From B1 sp034439755 (GTDB lineage Bacteria > Bacteroidota > Bacteroidia > UKL13-3), in NCBI GenBank assembly GCA_034439755.1, contig JAWXAZ010000121.1, forward strand, positions 1-64,000: a DNA stretch of 64,000 nt, in the 5' to 3' direction. The notes beneath the pieces are model-generated. The model had not been told where the DNA came from and made no database searches. It was given only the letters and a program-made list of their open reading frames with translations. Position numbers and translations under genes: made by a program. Position 1 is the stretch's first letter, and each line of letters starts with the position of its first letter. This document shows, in pieces, positions 29,602 through 39,086 of the stretch.

Positions 29602-31723
29602 CTGCGCTACCCGGTTCAATATCTCGCTCTGGCGCCACATTGAATAGTTTGCCAAAATCATTACCTGCCATCAAAAGCATACCCTGACTTTCAATGCCAC
29701 GAATTTTTCTAGGTGCTAAATTGGCTACCACGGTTACCAATTTTCCCAATAAATCTTCGGGTTTATAATATTCGGCAATGCCGCTTAAAATAGTGCGTTG
29801 CTCAAATCCTAAATCAACCGTTAGGTTCAACAATTTATCTGCCTTGGGTACTTTAACCGCCGCAATTACCTTGCCTACGCGCAAGTCTAATTTCTCAAAA
29901 TCTTCGTAGTTTATATTAGGCTTTAACTCATTTAACGCAGGTGCTAAAGGCTGCTCCAAATTTGCCTTTTTTATTTCTTCCAAACGCGTAAGTTGCTTGT
30001 TAATCTCCTCGTCTTCTACTTGCTTATACAATATGGCCGCCTTGCCCAATTGATGGCCTGAACCAATTATTTCTTCATCGAACAATTGATTCCAGCTTAA
30101 GTTGGATAGGTTTAACATCAATGAAAGATTCTGGGAGGTATGTGGCAAAAATGGCAAGGCCGCAATACTCAATTTAGCACAAATTTGAAGGGCATCAACC
30201 AAAATATGTTTCACACTTTCTTCATCGGTTTTTATGAGCTTCCATGGCTCTGTGTCGGCCAAAAACTTATTACCTGCTCTAGCTATATTTATAAATTCGG
30301 CTTGCGCATCGCGCAGTTTTATGGCTTCTAAATTTTCATTTAGGTTGGCAATGCTTTTCTTTACTTGATCAAAGCAAAGTGTGCGCGCCGCAATTAACCT
30401 ATCATCGCTTAAACCGCCTGAAACGCTTGGGATCAAACCGCCATAATATTTATCACATAACACCAAAACACGGTTTACAAAATTGCCAAAGATGCTTACC
30501 AGTTCGCTGTTAACGCGTGTTTGGTAGTCTTTCCATGTAAATTCACTGTCCTTAGTTTCTGGTGCAATGCTGGTTAAAACATAACGCAACTCGTCTTGTC
30601 TGTTGGGAAAATCTATCAAATACTCGTGCAACCAAACCGCCCAATTTCTAGAAGTAGAAATCTTATCTCCTTCTAAATTGAGAAACTCATTTGCTGGCAC
30701 ATTGGTAGGTAAAATAAAATTGCCGTGGGTCATCAACATCATAGGGAAAATGATGGCGTGAAAAACAATGTTATCCTTGCCAATAAAATGAACCAAAGAG
30801 GTTTCTTCATCTTGCCACCAATCTTCCCAAGTTAGGCCTTTGGCTTCGTTGTTCGCCGTAGCTTTGCGAAGGTGATTTGGCTGTTGGCCATTGGCCAATA
30901 AGGCTTCCTTGGTTGCGCTGATATAACCTATTGGCGCATCGAACCAAACATATAAAACTTTTCCTTCTGCGCCTTCTATGGGAACGGGTACACCCCAGTC
31001 CAAATCCCTTGTCATGGCCCTGCTTTGAAGGCCTTCTGTTAACCAACTATTGCATTGGCCTTTTATGTTCGACTTCCAATCGTCGAAGCGTTTTATATAA
31101 TTTTGAAAGGCCTCTGTTTGCTGAATTTCTCCCATGGGTAAAAACCAGTTTTTGGTTTCACGCATTACGGGCACAGCACCACTTAAGGCCGATTTGGGGT
31201 TTATTAAATCGGTTGGACTTAAAGCTGTTCCGCATTTTTCGCACTGGTCGCCGTAAGCACCAGGGTTTCCACAACGCGGACAAGTTCCAGTGATGTACCT
31301 ATCGGCCAAAAACTGTTTGGCTTCCACATCGTAATATTGCTGGGTAATTTCTTCTTTAAAAACACCCTTATCATATAGGTTTCTGAAGAAATCTTGAGCC
31401 GTGGTTTTATGGGTTTGTGAGCTGGTTCTGCCGTAATATGAAAAGTCGATGCCAAAATCTTTGAAGGCATTTTTCATGATGCCATCATATTTATCTACCA
31501 CCTGTTGCGGCGTAATGCCTTCTTTTTTAGCCTTAATGGTAATAGGCACGCCATGCTCATCGCTGCCACAAATAAACATCACCTCTTTACCAATGGCGCG
31601 TAAATATCTTACATAAACATCGGCTGGTAAATAACAACCTGCAAGGTGACCAATATGCACCGGACCATTGGCATAAGGCAAGGCCGCAGTAACTAAATAT
31701 CTTTTGAAATCTTTGCTTATCAT
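29594..31723 (-). CDS. metG: Methionyl-tRNA synthetase
   Basis: 709 residues from the ATG at 31723; the frame extends 34 codons upstream, but conserved sequence starts here (KRYLVTAALPYANGPVHIGH). The HIGH motif is at 23-26. The zinc-binding knuckle pair CPRCG and CEKCG is near 141-160, and the KMSKS equivalent is KISTS (~356). Anticodon-binding helices follow, then an EMAP-II/Trbp111-like tRNA-binding domain at ~600-709 (FEKLDLRVGKV, NLAPRKIRGIESQGM). It charges tRNA-Met for translation. A TACATTTG box ends 8 nt before this ATG, which supports the start and predicts a very short leader. Confidence 0.97.
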   Translation of the reverse strand: MISKDFKRYLVTAALPYANGPVHIGHLAGCYLPADVYVRYLRAIGKEVMFICGSDEHGVPITIKAKKEGITPQQVVDKYDGIMKNAFKDFGIDFSYYGRTSSQTHKTTAQDFFRNLYDKGVFKEEITQQYYDVEAKQFLADRYITGTCPRCGNPGAYGDQCEKCGTALSPTDLINPKSALSGAVPVMRETKNWFLPMGEIQQTEAFQNYIKRFDDWKSNIKGQCNSWLTEGLQSRAMTRDLDWGVPVPIEGAEGKVLYVWFDAPIGYISATKEALLANGQQPNHLRKATANNEAKGLTWEDWWQDEETSLVHFIGKDNIVFHAIIFPMMLMTHGNFILPTNVPANEFLNLEGDKISTSRNWAVWLHEYLIDFPNRQDELRYVLTSIAPETKDSEFTWKDYQTRVNSELVSIFGNFVNRVLVLCDKYYGGLIPSVSGGLSDDRLIAARTLCFDQVKKSIANLNENLEAIKLRDAQAEFINIARAGNKFLADTEPWKLIKTDEESVKHILVDALQICAKLSIAALPFLPHTSQNLSLMLNLSNLSWNQLFDEEIIGSGHQLGKAAILYKQVEDEEINKQLTRLEEIKKANLEQPLAPALNELKPNINYEDFEKLDLRVGKVIAAVKVPKADKLLNLTVDLGFEQRTILSGIAEYYKPEDLLGKLVTVVANLAPRKIRGIESQGMLLMAGNDFGKLFNVAPERDIEPGSAVK

Positions 31724-31731
31724 AAAGGATA

Positions 31732-31739
31732 CAAATGTA
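31732..31739 (-). promoter_or_regulatory. -7 box of metG (TACATTTG)
   Basis: Exact match on the minus strand with 8 nt to the ATG. A TTG lies 22 nt upstream, one more than usual. Confidence 0.55.
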
Positions 31740-31860
31740 ATAGATAGCGGCAGAAGAATAGCAATGGAACATACAATTTTGAAATAGCAGAATAGTGCTA
31801 AAAAGAAATAACCAAAGACAGCCAAAGAAGTACCAATATTATCTAGCTAATAGCATTACT

Positions 31861-31970
31861 TAAATTAGCCCAAAGGGCAATTTGAGTTTATTATGGAAAA
31901 TGCCAAATGACAAGATGTTTAGCCAAAATACTTTTGGACTATTACATATTGCGTATCGGTATAATTATTA
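31861..31970 (+). repeat. Copy 2 of the ~110-bp structured intergenic repeat
   Basis: The 5' hairpin is AAATT(A)GCCC-AAA-GGGCAATTT; the tail TTTTGGACTATTACATATTG, then CGTATCGGTATAA, is nearly identical to the copy at 57423. It lies in the 362-bp region between divergent metG and the SPFH gene, which otherwise holds only their promoters. Confidence 0.7.
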
Positions 31971-32029
31971 AAAAGCAGCTTGTGGCAATAAGCAAAGCAA
32001 AAAAAATTGTGTAAAATTTTCTTTTTTAC

Positions 32030-32061
32030 TTGTTTATGTGAAAAAAATAAAAATATCTTTG
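32030..32061 (+). promoter_or_regulatory. SPFH operon promoter, TTG-N21-TATCTTTG
   Basis: TTG at 32030-32032 and TATCTTTG at 32054-32061, with 21 nt between. The ATG follows 24 nt later, after a small GATATCattttaATATC-like inverted repeat that could be an operator. Confidence 0.7.
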
Positions 32062-32085
32062 TGATATCATTTTAATATCAAAAAC

Positions 32086-32937
32086 ATGAAACAAGAAAAC
32101 ACCATTAAACCAAGCGGAGGGTTTTTAGCCTTAGCCATGCTTTTTATCATGCTAATAGGAGCAGCCGCGTTTATTCCGTTTTTTTTACCCGCCACCTTTG
32201 TGTTGGGTTTTTTAGCCTTTATGATGTCGCCAGGGTTCTTTATCAACAACCCAAATGAATCTACCTTACTGGTGCTTTTTGGAGAATACAAAGGTTCTGC
32301 CAAGGAAGATGGTTTTTTCTGGGTGAACCCATTTTTCACGAAGACAAAAATCTCCTTGCGTGCCAAAAATTTAGATAGTCAGCCCATCAAGGTTAACGAC
32401 AAACTGGGCAATCCAATTATGATTGGAATTGTTTTGGTTTGGCGTGTGGCCGATACTTTTAAGGCCGCGTTTGAGGTAAACAACTATGAGAGTTTTGTAA
32501 AAATACAAAGTGAGGCTGCCATTCGCAAATTAGCAGGCACTTATCCCTACGATACTTTTGACGATGAACAAGCGGAAATTTCATTGCGTTCTGGTAACAA
32601 CGAAGTGCACGAAGAACTGATGAAGGAATTAACAGAGCGTTTGTCTATTGCAGGAATAGAGGTAATGGAAGCACGCATTAGCAACTTGGCTTATGCGCAA
32701 GAAATTGCGGGCGCCATGCTTCAAAGACAACAAGCCACAGCCATTGTAGCTGCAAGAACTAAGATTGTTGAAGGTGCTGTTGGCATGGTTGAACTTGCTT
32801 TGAATGCCTTGTCTAAAAAACAAATTATTGAGCTAGACGACGATAAAAAAGCCGCTATGGTCACCAACCTTATGGTAGTGCTTTGTAGCGACAAAGCAGC
32901 CAATCCAGTTATCAATACCGGAACCTTAAATAACTAA
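32086..32937 (+). CDS. SPFH/Band 7 domain membrane protein
   Basis: 283 residues. A hydrophobic hairpin at ~15-50 anchors the protein; the SPFH domain covers ~60-220 (LVLFGEYKGSAKEDGFFWVN, IVLVWRVADTFKAAFEV, then EARISNLAYAQEIAGAMLQRQQA), followed by a helical tail that may drive oligomer formation. SPFH proteins form large membrane-bound rings that organise membrane domains or regulate proteases. It is the first gene of a tight three-gene operon with a DUF6141-like protein and a ribbon-helix-helix protein, with gaps of 2 nt each. Confidence 0.92.
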   Translation: MKQENTIKPSGGFLALAMLFIMLIGAAAFIPFFLPATFVLGFLAFMMSPGFFINNPNESTLLVLFGEYKGSAKEDGFFWVNPFFTKTKISLRAKNLDSQPIKVNDKLGNPIMIGIVLVWRVADTFKAAFEVNNYESFVKIQSEAAIRKLAGTYPYDTFDDEQAEISLRSGNNEVHEELMKELTERLSIAGIEVMEARISNLAYAQEIAGAMLQRQQATAIVAARTKIVEGAVGMVELALNALSKKQIIELDDDKKAAMVTNLMVVLCSDKAANPVINTGTLNN

Positions 32938-32939
32938 AC

Positions 32940-33440
32940 ATGGAAAGCTATTACGAACAACAAAAATTCAATAAATGGTATATTTGGGTGGTATTATCCA
33001 TTCCTTTCATCATTTTCTTATTTGGCGCTATAACAGGAAAAATGCAGGGCGAGGAACAACACTCCATGCTTATTGCCAATGTAATTGTTGCTTTTGTTTT
33101 CGTATTATTCATTTTCACCAAACTCGAAACGAGAATAGACGAATTGGGCATCACCATTCGTTTCTTCCCGTTTCAAAGAGTATATTACTATGTTAAATGG
33201 GAAGATGTAGAAAGTTGCAGCGTAAGAACCTACAAGCCACTTCGCGAGTATGGTGGTTGGGGCTTAAGGTATAGCTTTAAAAATGGCAAGGCCTATAACG
33301 TTGCCGGAACAAAAGGCCTCCAATTGGTGCTAAAAAGTGGCAACAAATTTTTAATTGGCACGCAAAACAACAAAGAATTAAGTAGCTTTTTGGATCAGCT
33401 TAAAACAAAACACGGCATTACGGCTATTGAAGTTGGGTAA
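32940..33440 (+). CDS. DUF6141-like membrane protein
   Basis: 166 residues with two membrane segments (~14-33 and ~45-62) and a C-terminal cytoplasmic region resembling a PH-like beta domain (GITIRFFPFQRVYYYVKWED, then GLQLVLKSGNKFLIGTQ). I associate this with DUF6141, found next to SPFH genes in Bacteroidota; the number is from memory. It lies 2 nt after the SPFH stop and 2 nt before the next ATG, so it probably works with the SPFH assembly. Confidence 0.7.
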   Translation: MESYYEQQKFNKWYIWVVLSIPFIIFLFGAITGKMQGEEQHSMLIANVIVAFVFVLFIFTKLETRIDELGITIRFFPFQRVYYYVKWEDVESCSVRTYKPLREYGGWGLRYSFKNGKAYNVAGTKGLQLVLKSGNKFLIGTQNNKELSSFLDQLKTKHGITAIEVG

Positions 33441-33442
33441 TT

Positions 33443-33610
33443 ATGGTAGATAAGGAAAAAAAACCTTTTGCTTTGCGGCTAAACAAGGAAACCATGGAGG
33501 CCATTGAAAAATGGGCGTCCGACGAGTTTAGAAGCACCAATGGGCAATTAGAATGGATGCTCACCAAAGCGCTAAAAGACGCTGGGAGGCTAAAGCAAAA
33601 AAAGAATTAA
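33443..33610 (+). CDS. 55-residue Arc-like ribbon-helix-helix protein
   Basis: A short gene, 55 codons from the ATG at 33443 to TAA at 33608-33610. The translation KPFALRLNKETMEAIEKWA, then DEFRSTNGQLEWMLTKALKDA, has the beta-strand, helix, turn, helix layout of Arc/MetJ ribbon-helix-helix DNA-binding proteins. Such dimers bind operators and often autoregulate. It is the last gene of the SPFH operon, so it may regulate the operon, for instance through the inverted repeat at ~32062-32078 (inference). Confidence 0.8.
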   Translation: MVDKEKKPFALRLNKETMEAIEKWASDEFRSTNGQLEWMLTKALKDAGRLKQKKN

Positions 33611-33612
33611 AA

Positions 33613-34845
33613 CTACAATTCGGCCGCTGCTGCTTTGCCAGCAATAAAGCCTGTTGTCCAAGCTGCTTGAAAATTAAAACCGCCTGTAATGCCATCAATA
33701 TCCAATACTTCTCCTGCAAAATACAAGCCTTTTATCCGCTTACTCTCCATACCTTTAAAATCTACATCGTCTAGGTTCAGACCGCCACAAGTAACAAACT
33801 CTTCTTTAAAGGTTGTTTTGCCTTTTACCTGGTAGGTATCATATAATAAACATTGAATAATTAAGTTTACCGATTCCTTGCTCACCTCTCCCCACGTAGC
33901 ATTTTCTGCAATTCCTGCCTTGTCTAACAAATAAGCATTTAACCGCTTAGGCAAGGTAAATGGAAAAAGATTAGCCATTTGCTTGGCCGGATTAGCTGCC
34001 TTTAAATTAAATAATTCTTGGCGCACAGAATCTTCCTTTTTATTGTCGAGCCAAGAAACTTGCACGTCAAATTCGTAATTTTTTTCAGACAAAATTCTTG
34101 CACCCACAGAAGAAGTACGCAATACAACTGGGCCGCTTAAGCCCCAATGGGTAATCAATAATGGACCATTGCATTCTAATTTCGTGTTCAAAATTCTAAC
34201 CCTTGCACTTGGCACCGAAATGCCTTGCAATTCAATCAATGGATCGTTTGGAATATTAAAGGTAAACAAACTAGGTACCGGCGCTTCAATTCTATGTCCA
34301 AGATCCTTTAGCCAATTCAAGCCATCCTCTTTTGGACTGCCGCCCGAGGCCACAATAACTTTATGACAAAAAACTTTCTCCCCACTGTCCAACAACAAAT
34401 CAAATCCACCATGAAAATTCGGTGTAATTTTTTTAATGCCCTTTTCAAGCTCAATTTTTACCTTGCACTTCTTTATTTCCTTTTCTAAACAATCGATTAT
34501 GGTTTGCGAATCATCCGAAACGGGAAACATTCTACCATCCTTTTCGGTCTTTAACTTAACTTTTCTGGTCTCAAACCATTCAATAGTATCTTTCGGGCTG
34601 AACCGAGCGAATGCGCTTTTTAACTGTTTTTCTCCCCTTGGGTAACTAAGCGATAATTGTTTAAGGTCAAAACAAGCATGCGTAACATTGCATCTGCCAC
34701 CACCAGAAACTTTTACCTTTTGTAAAACCTTACTAGATTTTTCGTAGAGGACAACCTCTGCGTTTTTATTCGTTTGAGCACATTGAATAGCAGAAAAATA
34801 TCCTGCAGCGCCCCCTCCAATAATCACTACTTTATGTAACACCAC
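33613..34845 (-). CDS. BaiN/YhiN-family flavoprotein oxidoreductase
   Basis: 410 residues. The N-terminus has the Rossmann FAD motif VVIIGGGAAGYFSAI; VKVSGGGRCNVTHA follows, and the C-terminus has the second FAD motif GLYFAGEVLDIDGITGGFN. This is the HI0933/BaiN family, whose reactions are mostly unknown (the name BaiN comes from bile acid reduction in gut bacteria). The start is a GTG preceded by AGGAG 8 nt upstream, a rare Shine-Dalgarno in this window. A TATTTTTG box lies ~25 nt upstream. It is convergent with the SPFH operon, with 2 nt between the stops. Confidence 0.92.
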   Translation of the reverse strand: MVLHKVVIIGGGAAGYFSAIQCAQTNKNAEVVLYEKSSKVLQKVKVSGGGRCNVTHACFDLKQLSLSYPRGEKQLKSAFARFSPKDTIEWFETRKVKLKTEKDGRMFPVSDDSQTIIDCLEKEIKKCKVKIELEKGIKKITPNFHGGFDLLLDSGEKVFCHKVIVASGGSPKEDGLNWLKDLGHRIEAPVPSLFTFNIPNDPLIELQGISVPSARVRILNTKLECNGPLLITHWGLSGPVVLRTSSVGARILSEKNYEFDVQVSWLDNKKEDSVRQELFNLKAANPAKQMANLFPFTLPKRLNAYLLDKAGIAENATWGEVSKESVNLIIQCLLYDTYQVKGKTTFKEEFVTCGGLNLDDVDFKGMESKRIKGLYFAGEVLDIDGITGGFNFQAAWTTGFIAGKAAAAEL

Positions 34846-34977
34846 GCTATTCTCCTAATTTTAACCTCAGCAAAAATAAGTAGATATAGCCATATTTCCT
34901 GATAATTATGCGAAAGAGGCGCAAATTGGCCGCTTTTAAAAACTAAAAAAACTCTTAAACTTCTCTTAAGATAGTTG

Positions 34978-35008
34978 TTTGTTGGTTTGCTAAAATCATT
35001 TATGTTTG
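34978..35008 (+). promoter_or_regulatory. Promoter of the DUF2723 gene, TTTG-N19-TATGTTTG
   Basis: TTTG at 34978-34981 and TATGTTTG at 35001-35008, exact consensus spacing. The leader to the ATG is ~30 nt. Confidence 0.7.
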
Positions 35009-35046
35009 CCATTTAGCGTTAAACCCTCAAAAATCACATACAGAGA

Positions 35047-38000
35047 ATGAGTAAATACAATCAAATTAACAGTGTGCTGGGATGGCTTTTATTTGCCATT
35101 TCGCTGGTTACCTACACACTTACCCTTGAACCAACAGTTAGTTTTTGGGATTGCGGCGAGTTTATTTCCGCTTCTTATCGCCTTCAAATTTGTCACCCGC
35201 CTGGGGCGCCACTCTTTCTTATGATCGGAAGAGTCTTTAGTTTAATGGCATCAGACCCAAGCAAAGTGGCATTTTGGGTAAACATGGTTTCTGCCTTAAC
35301 AAGTGCATTAACCGTTATGTTTATGTTTTGGACTATTACCCATTTGGCTAAAAAAATATTGGCAAAAGTTGGTCAGGAGTTGGAAGTATGGCAAACCATT
35401 GCCATTATGGGAGCAGGTGCCGTTGGTGCTTTAACCTTAACCTTTTCTGATACCTTTTGGTTTTCGGCTGTGGAAGCAGAGGTGTATGCCTCTTCTAGTT
35501 TCTTTACAACCTTAACATTTTGGTGCATTCTTAAATGGGAAAACATTGCCAATGAAAAGCATTCTAACCGTTGGTTAGTCTTAATTGCCTACCTAATTGG
35601 CTTGGCAATTGGCGTCCATTTATTGAATTTGTTGGTTATACCTGCTATTGTTTATGTGTACTACTTTAAGAAATATACGCCAACCCGCAATGGCTTTTTA
35701 GGCGCATCTGCCATTGCAATTCTAACCATTGGCGTAGTTCAATTTGGCATCATACCTGGCTTACCAGGCATTGCTACTAAACTAGATTACTTTGCAGTTA
35801 ATACCCTTGGATTAAACTTTAACTCGGGCGCTTTAATCATGATTTTCTTGTTAATCACGGTTCTTGCTTCTTTCATTCATTATACGCATTCAGAAAGCAA
35901 AACAAGCCTGTATGTTGCCATTGGCTCCTACGCCATGCTTGCAATGAGCACCTTTTTTGTAAACAGTAGCTTAAGCGGCGTTATTTCTTGGGCTATCATT
36001 ACCGGTATTCTTTACTTTTTTATCTTCTACCGCAAAGCGGCAATGGATGTGGTAAACTTAGTGGTATTGTGTTTCTCTTTTGTGGTAATTGGCTACTCTT
36101 CTTATTCCATGATTATCATTCGCTCGTTGGCCAACCCGCCAATTGACATGAACGACCCAGAACAACCTTTTTCTTTGCTTAGCTATTTAAACCGCGAACA
36201 ATATGGCGAAAACCCTCTTGTTTATGGTCAATATTTCTACGCAAAAGTAATCGACTATAAAAAAGGTGCCTATCAATATGCAAAAGGCGATAATGGAAAA
36301 TATGTAGAAGTTGGACAAAAAATTGAACGCATTTACGATCCAAAAGATTGCACCATTTTCCCTCGGATGTGGGCAGATAGAGCAGATTATGTGAACGCCT
36401 ACAGAACTTGGGAGAAAATTCCTGAAGGCAAACGCGCTAACATGGGCAAGAACATCGACTTCTTGTTGAGCTATCAGCTAGGCTTTATGTATTGGCGATA
36501 TTTCTTCTGGAACTTTATTGGAAGGCAAAATGATTTGCAGGGTTATGGCGATGTTACCAATGGCAACTGGATAAGTGGAATAGGTTTTATAGACGATTGG
36601 CGCCTTGGCCCTCAAAGCACCATGCCCGATGCCATGAAAAGTAACAAGGCAAAAAACACCTACTTCTTCTTGCCTTTAATTCTTGGAATAATTGGTTTGA
36701 TATACCATTTCAAGAAAGCCAAAGAAGATGCTACTGTTGTAATGACCTTGTTCTTATTTACCGGATTTTTCATTATCCTTTATTTGAACTTCCCGGCGCA
36801 TCAGCCACGTGAGCGCGACTATGCCTATGTGGGTTCATACCAAACCTTTATCATTTGGATTGGATTGGGCGTTTTGGCAATTGTAGATTGGCTGTCTAAG
36901 AAAATAAATAAAACCACTGCAGCGGCCGGCGCAACCATCATTTCACTGGCAGCAGTGCCTATTCTTATGGGCTTTCAAAACTGGGACGATCACGACAGAA
37001 GCAACCGTTTTACCGCGTTACATTTTGCAGAAAACTACTTAAATTCTTGCGAAAAAGATGCCATCCTTTTCACAAATGGCGATAATGATACCTATCCATT
37101 GTGGTATGCGCAAAACGTAGAAAACATTAGAAGTGATGTGCGCGTAATTAACATGAGTTTGCTAAATACAGATTGGTATGCAGACGGTTTAAAGCGCCAA
37201 GCATACGATAGTAAACCAGTAGATTTCTCTATGCGTTCAGATCAATACAAGCAAGGAAAAAGAGACTATGTAGTTTATTATGAAAACCCTGAGTTAGAAA
37301 GAAGGTATGGCATTAATAAAAACGATTACTATCCATTAAAAAATGTAATTGCCTTTATTAACGACGACAAAGACCCAATGGGGAATGTGCAAACACAAGG
37401 TGGAGAGGCTTTACGCTATTATCCTACCAAGCGTTTTAGCATTATTGTAGACCGCGAAGCTTGTTTAAAAAATGGGGTAGTAAAAGCAAAAGATGCTCCT
37501 TATATGCTCGATTCAATTAAGTGGGAAATTGGTAACAACAACCTCATGAAAGCAGATTTGATCCTGTTAGACATCATTTCTTCTAATATCAATACGCGCC
37601 CTATTTATTGGGCAATAACTACCGGCTCAGATGTGTACATGAACCTACAAGCTTACTTCCAATTAGAAGGACTTACCTATAGATTGGTTCCTATTTCAAA
37701 CAATATACAAAGAGATGGAACCACCGGAAGAATAAATACCGACATCCTTTGGACCAACCTAATGGAGAAATTCAAATGGGGAAATATGGGCGAAGAAAAA
37801 GTTTATTTAGACGAAACTATTTTAAGGCAAACAAAGAACTTTAGAAACATCTTCTATCGCCTAGCCGAGACATTGGTGTTGGAAGGCAAAAAAGATTCGG
37901 CCATTAAAGCCATCGACTACTGTTTACAAGTGATTCCAAACAACAAAGTTCAATACGATGTGTTTGTGGTTAGGTTAATTGAAGGCTATTACCAAGCTGG

Positions 38001-38226
38001 TGCACCAGAAAAAGCAAACAACCTTGCTAAAGAACTCATGAAAATACACGACGATAAAGCGCGTTATTTTATGAGCTTTAAGAGCAAGCGCAATGCTGTT
38101 AAAACAGACATCGAAGACAATATCCAAATCATGAACTATATACAACAAGTGGTAAAGGGATACGGTCAAGATGCCTTGTCGAGTGAGTTTGAAAAACAAG
38201 TTACTGCCGCACAAACTGGCATGTAA
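35047..38226 (+). CDS. DUF2723 membrane glycosyltransferase (TMEM260-like)
   Basis: 1059 residues. The DUF2723 head is diagnostic: SFWDCGEFISASYRLQICHP then PGAPLFLMIGR (~residues 31-62), followed by ~14 membrane segments to ~640 and a large extracytoplasmic C-terminal domain that ends in a TPR-like helix set (~940-1059). GT-C fold enzymes of this kind use lipid-linked sugars. The human DUF2723 protein TMEM260 is a protein O-mannosyltransferase, so a role in Bacteroidota protein O-glycosylation is plausible but unproven here. The acidic Asp-Cys-Gly-Glu pair after the first helix is the likely catalytic centre. Single gene with its own promoter and a terminator after it. Confidence 0.88.
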   Translation: MSKYNQINSVLGWLLFAISLVTYTLTLEPTVSFWDCGEFISASYRLQICHPPGAPLFLMIGRVFSLMASDPSKVAFWVNMVSALTSALTVMFMFWTITHLAKKILAKVGQELEVWQTIAIMGAGAVGALTLTFSDTFWFSAVEAEVYASSSFFTTLTFWCILKWENIANEKHSNRWLVLIAYLIGLAIGVHLLNLLVIPAIVYVYYFKKYTPTRNGFLGASAIAILTIGVVQFGIIPGLPGIATKLDYFAVNTLGLNFNSGALIMIFLLITVLASFIHYTHSESKTSLYVAIGSYAMLAMSTFFVNSSLSGVISWAIITGILYFFIFYRKAAMDVVNLVVLCFSFVVIGYSSYSMIIIRSLANPPIDMNDPEQPFSLLSYLNREQYGENPLVYGQYFYAKVIDYKKGAYQYAKGDNGKYVEVGQKIERIYDPKDCTIFPRMWADRADYVNAYRTWEKIPEGKRANMGKNIDFLLSYQLGFMYWRYFFWNFIGRQNDLQGYGDVTNGNWISGIGFIDDWRLGPQSTMPDAMKSNKAKNTYFFLPLILGIIGLIYHFKKAKEDATVVMTLFLFTGFFIILYLNFPAHQPRERDYAYVGSYQTFIIWIGLGVLAIVDWLSKKINKTTAAAGATIISLAAVPILMGFQNWDDHDRSNRFTALHFAENYLNSCEKDAILFTNGDNDTYPLWYAQNVENIRSDVRVINMSLLNTDWYADGLKRQAYDSKPVDFSMRSDQYKQGKRDYVVYYENPELERRYGINKNDYYPLKNVIAFINDDKDPMGNVQTQGGEALRYYPTKRFSIIVDREACLKNGVVKAKDAPYMLDSIKWEIGNNNLMKADLILLDIISSNINTRPIYWAITTGSDVYMNLQAYFQLEGLTYRLVPISNNIQRDGTTGRINTDILWTNLMEKFKWGNMGEEKVYLDETILRQTKNFRNIFYRLAETLVLEGKKDSAIKAIDYCLQVIPNNKVQYDVFVVRLIEGYYQAGAPEKANNLAKELMKIHDDKARYFMSFKSKRNAVKTDIEDNIQIMNYIQQVVKGYGQDALSSEFEKQVTAAQTGM

Positions 38227-38274
38227 TACCAAACGGCAATCGGTGTAATTTAATCTTCTATTATGCTATAAAGC

Positions 38275-38304
38275 AAAAAAGCTGCGCTAATGGGCAGCTT
38301 TTTT
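38275..38304 (+). terminator. Terminator after the DUF2723 gene
   Basis: AAAAAAGCTGC and GCAGCTTTTTT pair around GCTAATGG, giving a stem that ends in a T run. The next gene starts 26 nt later. Confidence 0.85.
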
Positions 38305-38329
38305 GTTTTATTTGCACCACAATTACAAC

Positions 38330-39073
38330 ATGAGTCAATCTGCAATATATGGCGTGCACGCCATTAAAGAAGCCTTTACCGCGGGTAAGGAGCTAATAAA
38401 AGTAATGGTCCAAAAAGGCCTACAAAGTCAACAATTGGACGAAATTATGAGCCTTTGTCGCAAAAACGAGGTGCCCATTCAATACGTTCCAAGAGAAAAA
38501 TTCTATTCTTTTAAAGATAAAAATCACCAAGGGGTGGTTGGCTACATTTCGCCCATCACCTATTTTAGCATAGAGCAAATTGTGCCGCAATTATTCGAAG
38601 AAGGCAAAACACCTTTCATTGTGGTTTTAGACAAATTAACCGACGTTAGAAATTTAGGCGCAATTGCCAGAACCGCCCTATGTGCTGGCGCACATGCCAT
38701 AGTAATACCACAAACGGATAGCGCACAAGTAAGTGACGATGCCGTAAAAACCTCGGCAGGCGCCCTTCTCCAAATCCCAGTTTGCAGAGAAAAACACCTT
38801 AAAACAGTGGTAGAATTCCTCAACCAATGCGGATTTACCACCATGGCCTGCACCGAAAAAGCAAAAGAAAATATAGATCAGTTAGACCTAAGCGGCCCCT
38901 TGGCCATCATAATGGGAAATGAAGAAACAGGAATTAGTGCTGAAGTGCTGAAAAAATGCACCCACTTTGGCAAAATTCCCATGGATTTTGGCTTGGCATC
39001 CCTCAATGTTTCAGTTGCAGCCGGAATTGCCCTTTACGAAAGCATGATTCAAAGAAAATTATCAGGCAGTTAA
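38330..39073 (+). CDS. rlmB: 23S rRNA 2'-O-ribose methyltransferase (TrmH/SpoU family)
   Basis: 247 residues from the ATG at 38330; an upstream TTG in frame lies inside the terminator and is rejected. An N-terminal substrate-binding domain (SAIYGVHAIKEAF, ~1-80) is followed by the knotted SPOUT domain with motif 1 TDVRNLGAIARTA, motif 2 LAIIMGNEETGIS and motif 3 LNVSVAAGIALYE. Length and domain order fit RlmB, which modifies G2251 of 23S rRNA using S-adenosylmethionine. Another TrmH paralogue is possible. Confidence 0.9.
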   Translation: MSQSAIYGVHAIKEAFTAGKELIKVMVQKGLQSQQLDEIMSLCRKNEVPIQYVPREKFYSFKDKNHQGVVGYISPITYFSIEQIVPQLFEEGKTPFIVVLDKLTDVRNLGAIARTALCAGAHAIVIPQTDSAQVSDDAVKTSAGALLQIPVCREKHLKTVVEFLNQCGFTTMACTEKAKENIDQLDLSGPLAIIMGNEETGISAEVLKKCTHFGKIPMDFGLASLNVSVAAGIALYESMIQRKLSGS

Positions 39074-39086
39074 ACCGCTCCCAATA

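Noticed and set aside
31724..31825. Longer N-terminus for metG
   Set aside because: The extra 34 codons are hydrophobic and not family-like, and contain the promoter -7 box.
38303..38329. Upstream TTG start for rlmB
   Set aside because: The codon lies in the terminator hairpin tail of the previous gene; conserved sequence begins right after the ATG at 38330.
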